From: Tetrahymena thermophila SB210
Taxonomy: Eukaryota; Ciliophora; Oligohymenophorea; Hymenostomatida; Tetrahymenidae
Assembly (NCBI RefSeq): GCF_000189635.1
Contig: NW_002476302.1
Coordinates: 307,973-371,972, forward strand
Direction of reading: 5' to 3'
DNA: 64,000 nucleotides
Below are positions 38,804-52,892 of the stretch, piece by piece. Within the stretch, counting starts at the first letter, position 1, and each line of letters opens with the position of its first letter. The notes under the pieces are model-generated. The model had not been told where the DNA came from, did not search any database, and was given only the letters and a program-made list of their open reading frames with translations. The position numbers and the translations under genes were made by a program.

Positions 38804-41800
38804 ATGGCTGATAAAAAGAAAATTAAAAAGTAGGATAAAGAAGAGAAGTATAAAAAGCTATTACAAGCTATTGACATCAAGCTTGGTGAGGAGAAGGTTG
38901 ATGAAAAATAAAAGAAAGTAGAAGATCTCATTGCATCCTAAAAAAAGAATTAATAAGAATAGTAGAAGCCCGAAGAGGTTTTAACAATCTCAGGTCTTCT
39001 TTCTAAAATATAAGGAAATGATGAACAAGAGAATGCATAAAATTTAAAAAAATAATTAGAGGATCTTGAAAAAAGAAGTGTAATTGATATTTTCATTAAA
39101 TTTTGTGAGTTTTGAATTAAGTTTTCATTTTTATTCCTTTTGATTCTAAATGTTTAAAAGTTTATTAATTCTATTTATACATAATTTGTATAGAAACTTC
39201 TTCATGAGCCAGAGTCTTTCGTCAAATAGGAGAGAGCTGAAAGAAAAATTAATTATAAAATTGTTTAAGATGATGTAGCTAAATGGATTCCTATTATTAA
39301 AAGGGCTAGAGAGGCTGATCATTTAGATTTTACACAAAAGACTTAAGATAATTTGAGAATGTAAAGGATTTATACATTGATTAAATTAATAGATATTAAG
39401 TTTTTTATAGAGCTGTTTATAGCAAACACTTACATATCCTTAAAAGATTGAATTTATAAAAATATTTTATTAATAATAGAAATGCAATTTCTGGAGATGA
39501 ATTAAAAAGAAATAAAATTGCCATGAGCATTGAATAAAAATTATAACAATTAAATCTTAAGACTGAAAAGTAGATTAAAGCTAAGGAGATAGAATTATTA
39601 GAAAAATTAGATCCTTAGGAAGCTAAAAGAAGAATTAATGAAATGAATAAACAAAAAATGTTACTCTTCTAACAAGAAATTAAAAACAAAAGAGTAGCTA
39701 AAATTAAGAGTAAGCTCTACCATAGAATTAAAAAGAAACAAAAACTCAGAGCTCAATTAAAAGAATATGAAAACATGGATGAAGAAGCAAGATTGTAATA
39801 GTAATAGGAATTATTAGAAGAAAGAGCCAAAGAAAGAATTGGTATGAGACATAAAACTAAATCTAAACACATTTAATAAATGTTGAAGTATGGTGATAAG
39901 AAAACCTACTAATAGTCATTAAATGATATTAATCATTAGAGATAAGCTTTACTTAAAAAAACATAAGACATAGAAGTTAATTCAGATGATTTAGATTATG
40001 ACTAACTCAATGATGAAGAAGTAATTAACTTTGAATAATTTTTATTTTTTTATTAATTTTATTTAATAAATATAGTTTAAAGAACAAGCTATAAAAGACT
40101 TATAAAATGAGCTTAAAGGAGGGGATGATGATGAATAGCAAGAAGAGCTAACTGGTATTAAATTCATTGATGATCTTCATAATTAAAAAAAGAATCAACA
40201 TAGAGATGAAGCTCGTAAAATCATTGCTTAATTGTAAGATCCTGATGCTTTTGAGTAATATTTATTTTATATTAATTGTTTGTTGTTAATTCAAATCTTT
40301 TTTATATTTTAGTAAAGAGATTTTGTCAGAAGATGATTTAATTGAAAGCGATGATGAAGAAGGATAAAAGAAAAAAGCAGATAAGTTGAATGCAAAGAGA
40401 AAAGCTGATTAGGAAATTTTAGAAAAGGAAGAAGAATTCACAGGAAGAAAAATTTACAAAAAATCTGAACCTGAAGAGAAGTAAACAGAATTAGAAATCG
40501 AGATGGAGGAAATGAAATAAGCTAAAAAAAAGAAAAGATTGAATGCTCTCGACATTGTAAAGGATCATATTAAATCTTAAAAGGAATAAGAAGAAAACGA
40601 ATAGGAAATTGAAAATGAATAATCTAAGAGTATTTCATAAAACGGAACAAATAATAAGAAATAAGAAATATCTCAATAATCTACTATATAAGAAAAACTC
40701 AAAGAAGCATCAAAAAAAGTAGCAGCAACAACAATTAATGAAGAAAATTTGACTGATGGTTTGAACGTTAATAAATTGAAAGAAAAATTCAAAAAAAATG
40801 CATAAACAGAGTTCAGTAAAAAGGAACTTGAAGCATTCAACATAGAAAACAAAGAAGAAATCTACAAGGATTTATCTAATTTTAATGTTTTAGTAGATGA
40901 TGATGTAAACTAATTTTATTAAATCATTGAATCTTATTAAATTCAAATTTTAGAATGAGTAATAGTTTTTGGCAGAAAAGTATGAAGATTACGAAAAAGA
41001 CTTACCATAAGAGAAAAAGCCTTTATAAGGTATACAAACCTTTTAAATATTTTTATCTTTTAAAGCATGATTTAATTAAAAACAAAAAATAGGTTGGGGA
41101 CATTGGGTTGGATAAGGTATTGAATAAAAGAATTTACCTACTGCAGAAGAATTAGCAAGACAAAAGGCTGCTAAAATAAATTTACTCAAAAAGTAGAGAG
41201 CCGATGGCAGCATGGATAATGTTATATTGAACGAAAAGAGAAATAAATTATTTACTTAGCATTTAGTCAAAGAACTTCCTCACCCATACAAAAACAAAGA
41301 ACAATTCGAATACTTACACAATGCACCAATAGGTAAATTATCAATTTTTTATTTTCTGTTTAAATTGATTCATTATAAATCTCTATTTGATTATTTTTAC
41401 TCCACTCTTATTACTAAGAAAAAAATTAAAATTAAACAACCAATTTTTACCTCTCGTTTGATGTAATTAAACCAGTTTATTTCTAACTAAGTTGTTAATT
41501 TGATCCTTTTAATTACTTTTGGGATAGATCCAAAAAAAAAATATGTTTTTAGAAGAGCCAAATTAAAACTAAAACAAGGGTTTTTTACAAAATAATAAAC
41601 GTTGGCTCTCTATAAAATATTTTATGAGTTAATTTTAGAATTAATTTAAAACTTTTTTGTATTTTTAAATACGATTTACATAAAAAATATAACTAAAAAA
41701 TGAGATAATTTAATTTTGATGTTAAAAGAGAGTAATAAAATTAATTAAATGAAAAAATCTTAGTAATTTTATATTATTTTGACCTTTTTATTGTAAAAGA

Positions 41801-41986
41801 TTATCCAAAATTAATTAATTTTTTCTTGAATCTGTAAATTAAAATATTCATAATATTAAACAAAAAATAGGTTCAGAATGGACAACTATGCGTAGTCATG
41901 TCAACTTAATCAAACCCAAAATAAAAACAAAGGCAGGAAACATTATTCAACCAGCTACCGCTCCTAAATCCTTCTAATAATCTTGA
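38804..41986 (+). CDS. UTP14: U3 snoRNP / SSU processome protein UTP14
   Basis: Eight exons (introns 39080-39193, 39361-39479, 40021-40075, 40255-40312, 40905-40953, 41030-41092, 41333-41870) give 728 residues. Diagnostic blocks: ERAERKINYKIVQDDVAKW...IIKRAREADHLDF; a long charged helical section (KIKSKLYHRIKKKQKLR, ERAKERIGMRHKTKSKH); acidic Glu/Asp-rich middle with many Lys; then the conserved C-terminus GWGHWVGQGI, EKRNKLFTQHLVKELPHPY, APIGSEWTTMRSHVNLIKPK, AGNIIQPATAP. UTP14 activates the helicase Dhr1/DHX37 to release U3 snoRNA during 18S maturation in the nucleolus. The last intron is ten times longer than its neighbours and contains an inverted repeat. Confidence 0.95.
41333..41870 (+). 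other. Long UTP14 intron with inverted repeat
   Basis: A 538-nt intron with canonical GT and AG ends splits the Gly codon of 'APIGSEW'. Within it, AGAGCCAA at 41554-41561 pairs with TTGGCTCT at 41602-41609 around a 40-nt loop, and TTTTGG/CCAAAA at about 41517-41535 forms a smaller hairpin. No C/D or clear H/ACA box set could be assigned. The length makes an intronic small RNA possible but unproven. Confidence 0.5.
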
Positions 41987-43568
41987 TAAAAATAGAGATT
42001 AAGTTTTATAGATAAAATAGAAACCAACTAAATTATAATTTTCATCTAAATGCATTCTAATAATTCAAAAAATAAATATTGTATTTTTATTTATTTAGAT
42101 AAAAACGTGTATAAAATTATCTATTCATCAATTCTTAATTTGTTGATATAAATTTATAATTTTTCAATCTCTAAATTATATATTAGAGCTTAGAATTTAT
42201 TACAAATTATGATTAATTCATCTATTTAAATATTCTCCTAAAATAGTCACTAACATCATTTAGGCTTTACTATTTTTAACTTATCAACTTTCTAGGATAC
42301 TAATTTTAAAATAAAAATTAAAATATTTGAAACAAATATTTTTTTTCTGGTAGGGGATTGGAGACTTAAATTTACTTGTTTATTTATTTGCAAATTATAA
42401 ATTTAGAGATTCTTTAAGAGTTAAGCAAGTAATGAAATTTCGCTTACTTAATATATTATTCGATAAAAAATTTTAAAAACTTAACTATTATTATGAGCTT
42501 AACTTAACTCCATATTTATAAGAAACCCTATTTCAATTAGAAATCAATATTTTCTTACATTTATTTATTTCCAAAAATGAAATTTACTTGATCGAAATAT
42601 GTGAAATAAAAAATGATCTTACATTCTAAAAAAGTAAAAATTTAAATCTTCGTATTATATTTATTAAGCTTCCTTTATAATTGAACTCGCTTTTTTAATT
42701 GTATTTTTAAACTATTTTACAAGCGTTCATAAATTTTTTAATTCTTATATTATGTAAGTTAATATAAAAATCTATGTAATAGATAAGATCGATACAATTT
42801 TTCTACCAAATTGAATATCTTGAACTTTTACTGTAAGGATTCCTAGTATGGTAAAACAAAGAATTCAACTAGGTGAATGAGTTTATTTATATTGAAGATT
42901 TGGTTATATTACTGGTTGTAATTCGTTAAGAGGTAACAAAGTAAATTTATAAAAATGAGTGCTTATGGAAACATTCAAATTAAAATGAAAGAAATATATT
43001 TATTTACTTATTTGATTGTTAATATCAATATGATATGAATTATTTTGGTTATTATTTTTTGTTAAAATATGGATGAATACATGCATATTTGTATGCTTAT
43101 ATCTTAATTAGAACAAAAAAATAGAAATCAAATGAAATTTGTAAAACTCAAATACCATCACTTAATTATATTAGTGATTGCAATTGAGAAAAAAAATTAA
43201 CAAAAGTAATACCAAAGTATTAGGGGATGGATGGATGCATCATTCAAACTTAAAAAAAACAAACAAATAATATTAATTACAACAAATTAAAGATTTAGTT
43301 ATTAGATTTTTCAGCACAAAAGCTGCTTTTAGGTGAATTTATTTGGATCTATTAATCTTAATAATTATTAAAATCTAAAAAAAATTAATTATAGTTATCC
43401 TTACAAAATCAGACTATATAAATAACTAATAGGAAAGAAGAATTTGCTATAAAACATAATTATCAGCATATTTATTGTGTTAATCTCAACCTTAAGCTCA
43501 TAAAAAATCATTTATTAACTAAACATCGTTTACAAAATCTCTACATAAATATTCGAATAAATAACTAA
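41987..43568. other. Large intergenic region, A/T-rich
   Basis: 1.6 kb between UTP14 and the AGC kinase. No ORF with a recognisable motif on either strand, and no structured element noticed. Confidence 0.6.
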
Positions 43569-45728
<2,160 letters not shown>

Positions 45729-45879
45729 AAAATTAATAAAAAATAGCAAATAATAAAATTAATAAAAATACTCCTTAGTTTTAAATTTAAGTAATTATTA
45801 TATAATAACACTTTTATCCGTAACAAAATTATTATCATATATATATTTTAGTACTTTTCTATTCTTCAAAATATCTTTA

Positions 45880-47000
45880 CCCTTAAAAATCATCCTTCAT
45901 GTTTTTAAATAATATGTATGGTATTAACATAATAAATAAAATTTTGAATTAAAATCCTTTTTTAAGTTAATTAAAAAACGCATTTATTTATGAAATTATT
46001 TGTTGATTAAAACTATAAATATAAATAAAAATGGTTGAAGTATTTAAATCTTACTAATATAGTAAATCAATATACTTAATTATCTTTTTTTTTGTATAAA
46101 TTCAAAAATTTTAATTTTATTTGATTACTAATTTTGTTTTATAAATTGTTGTGAAATTATTTTTATTAAGAATATGAAAAACAAAAAATCATTATTTAAA
46201 AATAATAAAAATTTTCTTTTTTAGCTTAGTTTATATGTATGTAATTAAGAACTCTACTAATATTCCTTTTCAGAATTCCTTCATTACTTATATAGTATTT
46301 TTTCAAATTATTAAGTAAAAACTTATTTAAGTTAATTAAAAACAACTTATTTATTTATTTATGGTATTATTTGTTAATTAAAACTAGAAATATAATACTT
46401 TACTTAAATAAAGTGATTCAATATTAATATATAAAAAGCTATTCTATATAAATATCTTTGTTTATTTTAATTAAAATTATAATTAATTTCTAGCTTTATG
46501 ATATAAATTTAAATTTTAAATGATTTGTAATAATTCTTTTGTTAAATATAGAAATTTATTAAAATATTTTTTATTGAAAAATAGTAATTATTTTCTTTTT
46601 AAGTTTATTCTAATATTTAAATAAGAAATGAACTTATATTCCCTTTAAGAATTCCTTCATATATTATTTTATCAACTTCTGAATTAAAAATGTTAATTAA
46701 AAACAAATTATTTATTTTTGGTATTATTTGTTTGATTCTAAAATATCTTTTTTTATTATAAATTAAAATAAAAATTTAATCTAATTTCTAGCTTTGCAAA
46801 ATAAATTTGTAATAATCTGAAATTATTTTTTTTAAGTATATGAAGTAAAGAAACTTATTTATCTATTCTATATTTTGAAAAATAATCATTATTTTTTATT
46901 TATTTTTTATGCTTAAATTCGATGTAAGCAAAAAGTGTACTCTATTAATTCCCTTTTACAACTCATTCATAGCTATTATAACATTTTATCTACATTATAT
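45880..47000. repeat. Diverged ~360-bp tandem repeat, about 3 copies
   Basis: A block reading AAGTTAATTAAAAA followed by a TTATTTATT...ATTATTTGTT...ATTAAAACTA-like core recurs starting at 45964, 46329 and 46689, spacing about 365 and 360 bases. A second block, (A/T)TTCCTTCAT, recurs at about 45890, 46275, 46654 and 46965. The same order of blocks in each copy supports an old tandem duplication now strongly diverged rather than chance A/T similarity. There are no ORFs and no terminal inverted repeats in it. Confidence 0.65.
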
Positions 47001-47119
47001 TTTACATGAATTTACACAATATAATAAAAACATAGATTTGTTTAGATAGATAAAAACTTAATGAATTTCTTATTGTTTTTTTGTTGCAGTTATTTTAAAT
47101 TTATTAAAATAATTCTTAG

Positions 47120-47147
47120 AATAATAATAATAATAATAATAATAATG
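47120..47147. repeat. (AAT)n microsatellite
   Basis: About nine uninterrupted AAT units, 255 bases upstream of the syntaxin start codon. Confidence 0.95.
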
Positions 47148-47402
47148 ATAAATTTATGAATGAGTTTGTCTTGCTTGTGATTATTTTATTTTAAAAATTT
47201 TTAAGTAAGAAATAATTATCCCAAAGAAAGCGAATGACTATTTGTTAAAAATTAACAATTATTAATCGACTTTAATGATCAAATTCGCAATATAATAAAA
47301 TTTTAAGAGTTTTTAAGTTGATATTAATTTTAATTGATAACTTAATAAGCATTCTAATTCATTAATTTACAAAAAAAAATTTGAGAGATTTAATTTCCAA
47401 AA

Positions 47403-48953
47403 ATGTAAGCTAAAAAACCATTAGGATTTTGGTAAACAAAGACAGATCTATTAAAGAAATACAAAGATGAAAAAAGAAAGAAATTAGATAGGTAATTTTA
47501 TTGAGTTAAGACAGGTTTATTTTATGTTAGGAGACATTATTTTTTCATAATAAATCATTACTGAATTTAATGAAGATTAAATTCTCAATTATGCGAATTA
47601 TGCAAAATGTTTTTTTAATTTGAAATGAAGATTTAAGAAAGATAAAAAATCTCTAAACTCTGATATGGATACATCGAACACAAGTAGTGGAGGAAGTAAC
47701 CAATAATCTTTATTATATAATTGGATTTATTAAAAATTATATAGATAATATATCTAAGACTTTATTGTCAGGAAAAGCAACATCCGATTCGGTCACATTC
47801 GAAATGTCAGAACTCCCTCCTATTTGGGTTGAAATACACCACTAGACAGAAAATCTTTTAAAAGAAATAGTTGATATAAGTTAATATTTTTTCTTTTTGT
47901 TTTCATTTAATTTATTGATTGATTGTGGTTTTATTCACAATACTTGTTTGGCGTTAAAGTAAAAAAAACCTTTGATTTCTAAAATAAAATAGAAAAAGAT
48001 ATAATAAAAGAGAGTGCAATCAGGATCAGAAGATAGTTCAACGATAATGGAGAATTAGATAATAAAATAAATAATTTAGTTTAAGTCGCAATGAAAGTAA
48101 ATTATAAATCAAATTTATTTATTTTATGCATATTAGTAGAATAAATTCATTAATATTAAATTATATAAATTATATAATAATGAGTGAATTTATTTTATTA
48201 TTTTTAGAAAATCAAAGAAGCCGAAGCCAACATCTTAAAAATAGATAAGTTAGCCGAAAAAACATAAGAAACTGACCAAGAAAAAAGAAGTAAAATTAAT
48301 AGATATTTTGTCATGATTTTAGATAGAAAATACATTATATTCAATAAAAAGTTAGATAAAATGTAAAGCTTTCATTAGCATCTTAAATTTAAGAGCTTAC
48401 TGTAGACTTTAGGAGATAATAAAAAGGATTATATGATCAGCTTAAGTAATATAATAATGTTGGTTAAACAGGTTTTATGCATTAAATCGACTACACCTAA
48501 CAAGATTAGATGATGCAAGACTAGGATATGTACGAACAAATAGCAAGAGATAGGTAAAATAAATTTTAAATTTCGTTGAGATTAATAAATCTTAAAAATT
48601 AGAGATGCTGAAATAAATAAAATTGTTGATATGATTAACGAGCTGTCAAGTATTTACCAGCAATTAGGGCATCTAGTACTAGAAACTGGTACTTTAATTG
48701 ATAGAATTGACTTTAATATAACTTAAGCTAAAGAAAATACTTAAAAAGCAAATGTGCACTTAAAAAAAGTAAAAATTAATTTATAAATATAGATTTTAAA
48801 ATAAATGAGTAGTTCAAGTTAACATTAATTTATTATATTTAAATATAAAAGACTGTACAATATTAAGAAAGTCCAACAGCAAAAAGATGCGTTTAAATTC
48901 TAATAATATTAATTATAATCTTTGCTTTTATTCTTACTCTAAAATACAAATGA
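47403..48953 (+). CDS. STX16: Syntaxin-16/Tlg2-like Qa-SNARE
   Basis: Eight exons (introns 47492-47630, 47696-47744, 47880-47959, 48097-48207, 48290-48351, 48554-48602, 48769-48851) give 325 residues. Landmarks in order: N-terminal TDLLKKY near the Tlg2 'RT-LF' start; SELPPIWVEI matching the syntaxin-16 'LPPKW' block; Habc helices; NVKLSLASQIQELTVDFRRQQ corresponding to 'NVVASLAQALQELSTSFR'; the SNARE motif RDAEINKIVDMINELSSIYQ...TGTLIDRIDFNI; and a C-terminal TM anchor VQILIILIIIFAFILTL. Orthologues drive endosome-to-trans-Golgi fusion. The zero-layer position, normally Gln in '(E/D)QGT', is Thr (ETGT, codon ACT 48685-48687). Confidence 0.9.
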
Positions 48954-49388
48954 AACAATAGACAAACATACATACAGACAGACAGAAAGACAGATGGATA
49001 TAGAAGCGATTGAAAAACTATTAATATCATAATTGCTAATCTAAAATTCTTTTAAAATTAATTAATAAATAAATAAAATTAAATAAAAAATTAAACTAAC
49101 TCTTCTAAATTAATATTACTATTTATATATGAGTTAATTCTACCTACCTATAACTAATGTATTATAAATTTACCTATATTTACTCTTCAAATTTTAGTTT
49201 AGCTACACATTCTTATCAAGATATTTTGCTAGAATATTATTTGTTTGTTTATTTATTTTGATATTTTAATTATTTATACTCAACACCTTAATTAATCAAT
49301 TAGTTAATTAGTGATACATATAAAAGTGCACAAAATCTTAATTAATCAAAGTTTTTGATAATATTTTAGCGGTAATTCTTATAAGTTA
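48954..49388. other. Intergenic with CAGA/CATA microsatellite
   Basis: 435 bases between the syntaxin gene and the next gene. An ACATACAGACAGACAG-type repeat spans about 48963-48995 directly after the stop. The rest is A/T-rich without signal. Confidence 0.7.
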
Positions 49389-50492
49389 ATGGAAGTAGAA
49401 TAATAAGTAGATTATTCATAAGAAAATAACAAAAAGATATTATTATTTTTGCAATTTTTAGAAAAATAATATGGAACAAGGTAAGTAATACTCTTGCAAA
49501 GTTTTAAGGAACTCTTTGTTTGTAAAATCTCATTACTTCTTCGAATATTGTTTAAGTACATTTTAATATATGTAGAATTGCAAGAAGAATTTAGAAATTT
49601 GTATGAGTCATAGGGTAGATCTGTAACCAATGCTTTTAGACTTTCTACTTTATAGGAATATAAAGTTTTTCTAAAGTGCATAGAGGAATTATTTTTATTG
49701 GTGTAAAGAGATATACTAAAATAATTATATATAATTTAAAACAAATTCATTTTATTTTAGAGAAGTAGAAGAAACAAATTAACTTTATATCCATATAAAT
49801 TCTGATGAAATCATAGAATGGATTATTGCAAGACACAAAGAAAATAATTTAGACAAAAGCTTTTCTTTCATGGCACCTGATGATATTATTATTTAATTGC
49901 CAAGTCATATCTAATAAGTTTGTTATGCAATTTTTGAAGAAGATAAGCTTAAGTACTTAAATTGATTTAATATTTCGTATTAATAATTTTTATATTCATA
50001 GAAAATCATATGCTATCTTTTAATCATAAGAAAAGCTTTTAGAAAGTAAAATATTTTTTGGATCAAACTATAAAAAAAATCATAATTGAAATAAATAAAA
50101 AGATATTATCCATTAGAAAATAGGAGAGCTTTTATAAATTGATTTAGATTAGTAAGTAAATTTTTGGAAAGTCAATTTTACAATTCTATTTTTTGATAAG
50201 ATAAAAAAATATTTAGATAATTAATGAAGAATCACTCAAATTTTTAAATGAAAGATGCTAAGGATATTTCAAGTAAAATTACATACAAAAGTAAACTAAA
50301 ACTAAAATAATATTTCTTTATATCTAACTAAATAGGCTCGTTGGCTACTTTTAGAATAGCAAAAAATATATTTTCAAATTTGAAAGTGATTTTTCAAATA
50401 AAGAATCTTTACCAAAGCTAACTGAAGATATACTAAATGAAGTACTCTAAAGATAGGATAAAAGTGAATCAAATAGTGAATAATATGAATGA
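49389..50492 (+). CDS. Unrecognised 275-residue helical protein
   Basis: Six exons (introns 49703-49760, 49953-50001, 50046-50102, 50152-50200, 50273-50335) give 275 residues in consistent phase. The protein begins MEVEQQVDYSQENNKKILL and appears largely helical, with VELQEEFRNLYESQ, EYKVFLKCIEELFLL, SDEIIEWIIARHKENN, LLENIIHQKIGELLQIDL and IINEESLKFLNERCQGYF. No signal peptide or clear TM, although residues ~42-62 (LFVCKISLLLRILFKYILIY) are quite hydrophobic. A GTAAGT at 49481 looks like a perfect donor, but no acceptor restores the frame, so I read through it. If that stretch is in fact intronic, the N-terminal third of this model is wrong. No family recognised. Confidence 0.65.
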
Positions 50493-52892
50493 ATTTATTG
50501 TCATTTATTCTTTTTTATTTTTCAATTTATTTCAATAAAATTGAATTTAAATTATTTTTATATTATTAAAAAATCATTTTTGAATAGATAAAGTTTTTAA
50601 TTATATTTTCATAGTAAATATATCTACTATTTTTTACTTTACTTTTCAATATAAAATTAAAAAAATTTTATTTTGAAGAAACTGTATTTACTCATTAAAT
50701 ATTAATATTTTATTAGTACACTCATTTTCAGCCAATTCTTAACAGAAGAAAACTGCTTATTGATAATTATAAATGAAAAAAATTTAAATTGAAATGGAAA
50801 AGAATATTATTAGATTTTAAAATTTTGCATTTTACTGTTAATCCTCATTATTAAGGTTTCTTTATTTTAAAGATTTTTACTAGTTTATTATGGAAATTTT
50901 AATAGGACCATAATTTAGTTAAAAATTAGGGAGGACTTTAAATAATGAGAATTAATGCAATATGATAAATCTAAATTTTGTTTATTTTGAATTAAAAAAA
51001 AGAAAGAAGAACAAATAATTTAATTTTATAAATTTGGCTTTTTAAAATAGATAATTGTTATATTATAATTTAATTTAAGTAAAATACATAATCAGGGATT
51101 AAAATAATAATAAATTTTAAATAATTAATTTCGAATTATTTTTAATACAAACAAAATATTTTATTATAATCATAACTAAAATAAAAATAGTATTTCAATT
51201 AATTAAATTGACTTTTTTTAATTAAGTAAATAAATATTTAAAGTTTATCTCTGTTTAAAAAATTATAATATTATTATCAACTAAAAAAAGAGAATTTAAG
51301 TTAATAAATAACTCTCAAAATCAGTAATGAATTAGATTTATTTTATATGTGAATTTATATATTTTAATGGAAGCGGTTTGAACAGTGAATGATATACTTT
51401 TTAGCAATCTTGAAGTTGGAGTATATGAGTTTTTAAAGAATTTAGAAACAGTAAATATTTTAATAACCTAAAATAGGCAAATTTATTTGCTGTAATGCAG
51501 CTTTATAAATTGAATTGGATTCAAATTTCAGATGAGTAAATAGGTACGTGTTTACATTTATTAAATATTATTTTTATCCTCAAAAATATAAAAAGTAAAT
51601 TAAATTTTATTTAAATCGATAAAAAAGATTTTCAATAGATGCTGTAAAAAAAGAAAATTAAAAAAAAAAACAAACGAAACAAACATTAATTATTTATTAA
51701 TAATTAATTAAATTATTTTATAATAAATGGCTCTTAAATATTTTTAGAAAATAAATAAATAGATTGATAAATCTCCCAATTAAAGAGCAATTTTCAATTC
51801 AAATAAGTTCCTAAAATGAGAAAATTATATCTATTAATTACGTATTTAAATAAATATTCAAAATAAATTAAATTATTTATTTATTGTATTAACTTTTCAT
51901 TCGTTCTCAAAATCCCTAATCTATTTATAAGGATTGTTTTGTTAGTATTTATCAAATATTTGGTTTTTTCTCAAATTTGGATAACAAATTAATTGATTTT
52001 TTAATATTTTTTATTCAAAGTTTAATAACAAAACTGTTTTTCAAATAGAAAAATTAAATTTAGATTTAAAATATTTAAAATATAATTAATACAATATAAA
52101 TATTTACCATACATGAAAATGAAAGCAAGTTTTAAGTAAATATTTTATTGATTTAAAAATATATTTATGTAAAATAATCAAAAAAATATTTTAAAGCAAA
52201 CAAAATTTTTGAGGATGTAATTGAGAAAAGTAAGATTTTAGGTAAACCTTAATAAAAGAAAATTTTTAATAAACCAATCCTTATTTATTCTTATATATGA
52301 TTTTACAATCTAAAACAGGCTAAAAATTAGAGAATCTGATTGTAAATTAAATAAGTTATTCAATGCTTTTTATATAAAAATGATTAGTAAATATTGAATA
52401 ATTGCAACATTATATATTAAAGATATTATCTATTTATTATAATATTATGATTTAACTCTAGTATTTATTCTTAATTAACAGATGAAAGGTTTTTAAACAT
52501 AAGAATAGATATTGCTAACATACTGATATAAAAATAGATTTGGAAATTAAAGAAAAAGCGAAGAAAGGAAATCCTAAACTAAATACAAAATCAATACTTT
52601 GATTTTCATTAATAAATAGAAGGAAAAATTAATTAAATTATAGATTAATTTTATAATTCTTTCTAATGTTAAATTCAAGCATGCTTAATTTTGATTGCTG
52701 TAAAATATCCCAAATTTTTAAAACTTGATATTTGTAAAAAATCAAAAGTTTGATCAAATTTAAATACTTAATTTGGCTTTTCTAGATTAAGAATTTATCA
52801 TTTTTATACTTTAGATTGATTGATAAAAAAGAAAAAATCTTATATATTTAAATTATATAATAAAAATTAGAAAAAAAAAAGAATAAAAAGAA
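50493..52892. other. Large intergenic region, A/T-rich
   Basis: 2.4 kb upstream of the cysteine-rich surface protein gene. Apart from the short interrupted ORF at 51367-51513 (separate entry), I see only A/T-rich DNA. Confidence 0.6.
51367..51513 (+). pseudogene. Short ORF with in-frame TGA, possible gene remnant
   Basis: From ATG 51367 the frame reads MEAV, a TGA, then about 43 residues including LEVGVYEFLKNLETVNILIT and a terminal QIYLLQCSFIN before TGA 51511-51513. The text after the first TGA has normal residue variety and an F-box-like feel ('VYEFLKNLETVN'), unlike the flanking DNA. It may be the eroded 5' end of a protein gene. Too short to assign. Confidence 0.25.

Larger units (their letters stand above)
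45729..47402. other. Intergenic region holding a diverged tandem repeat
   Basis: Downstream of the kinase and upstream of the syntaxin gene. Mostly occupied by three to four imperfect copies of a ~360-bp unit (separate entry), then an (AAT)n tract at 47120-47147. No coding signal. Confidence 0.7.

Noticed and set aside
49481-49560. Possible intron starting GTAAGT at 49481
   Set aside because: None of the downstream AG sites restores the reading frame, while reading through keeps one open frame into clearly coding text. Kept as exon with reduced confidence.
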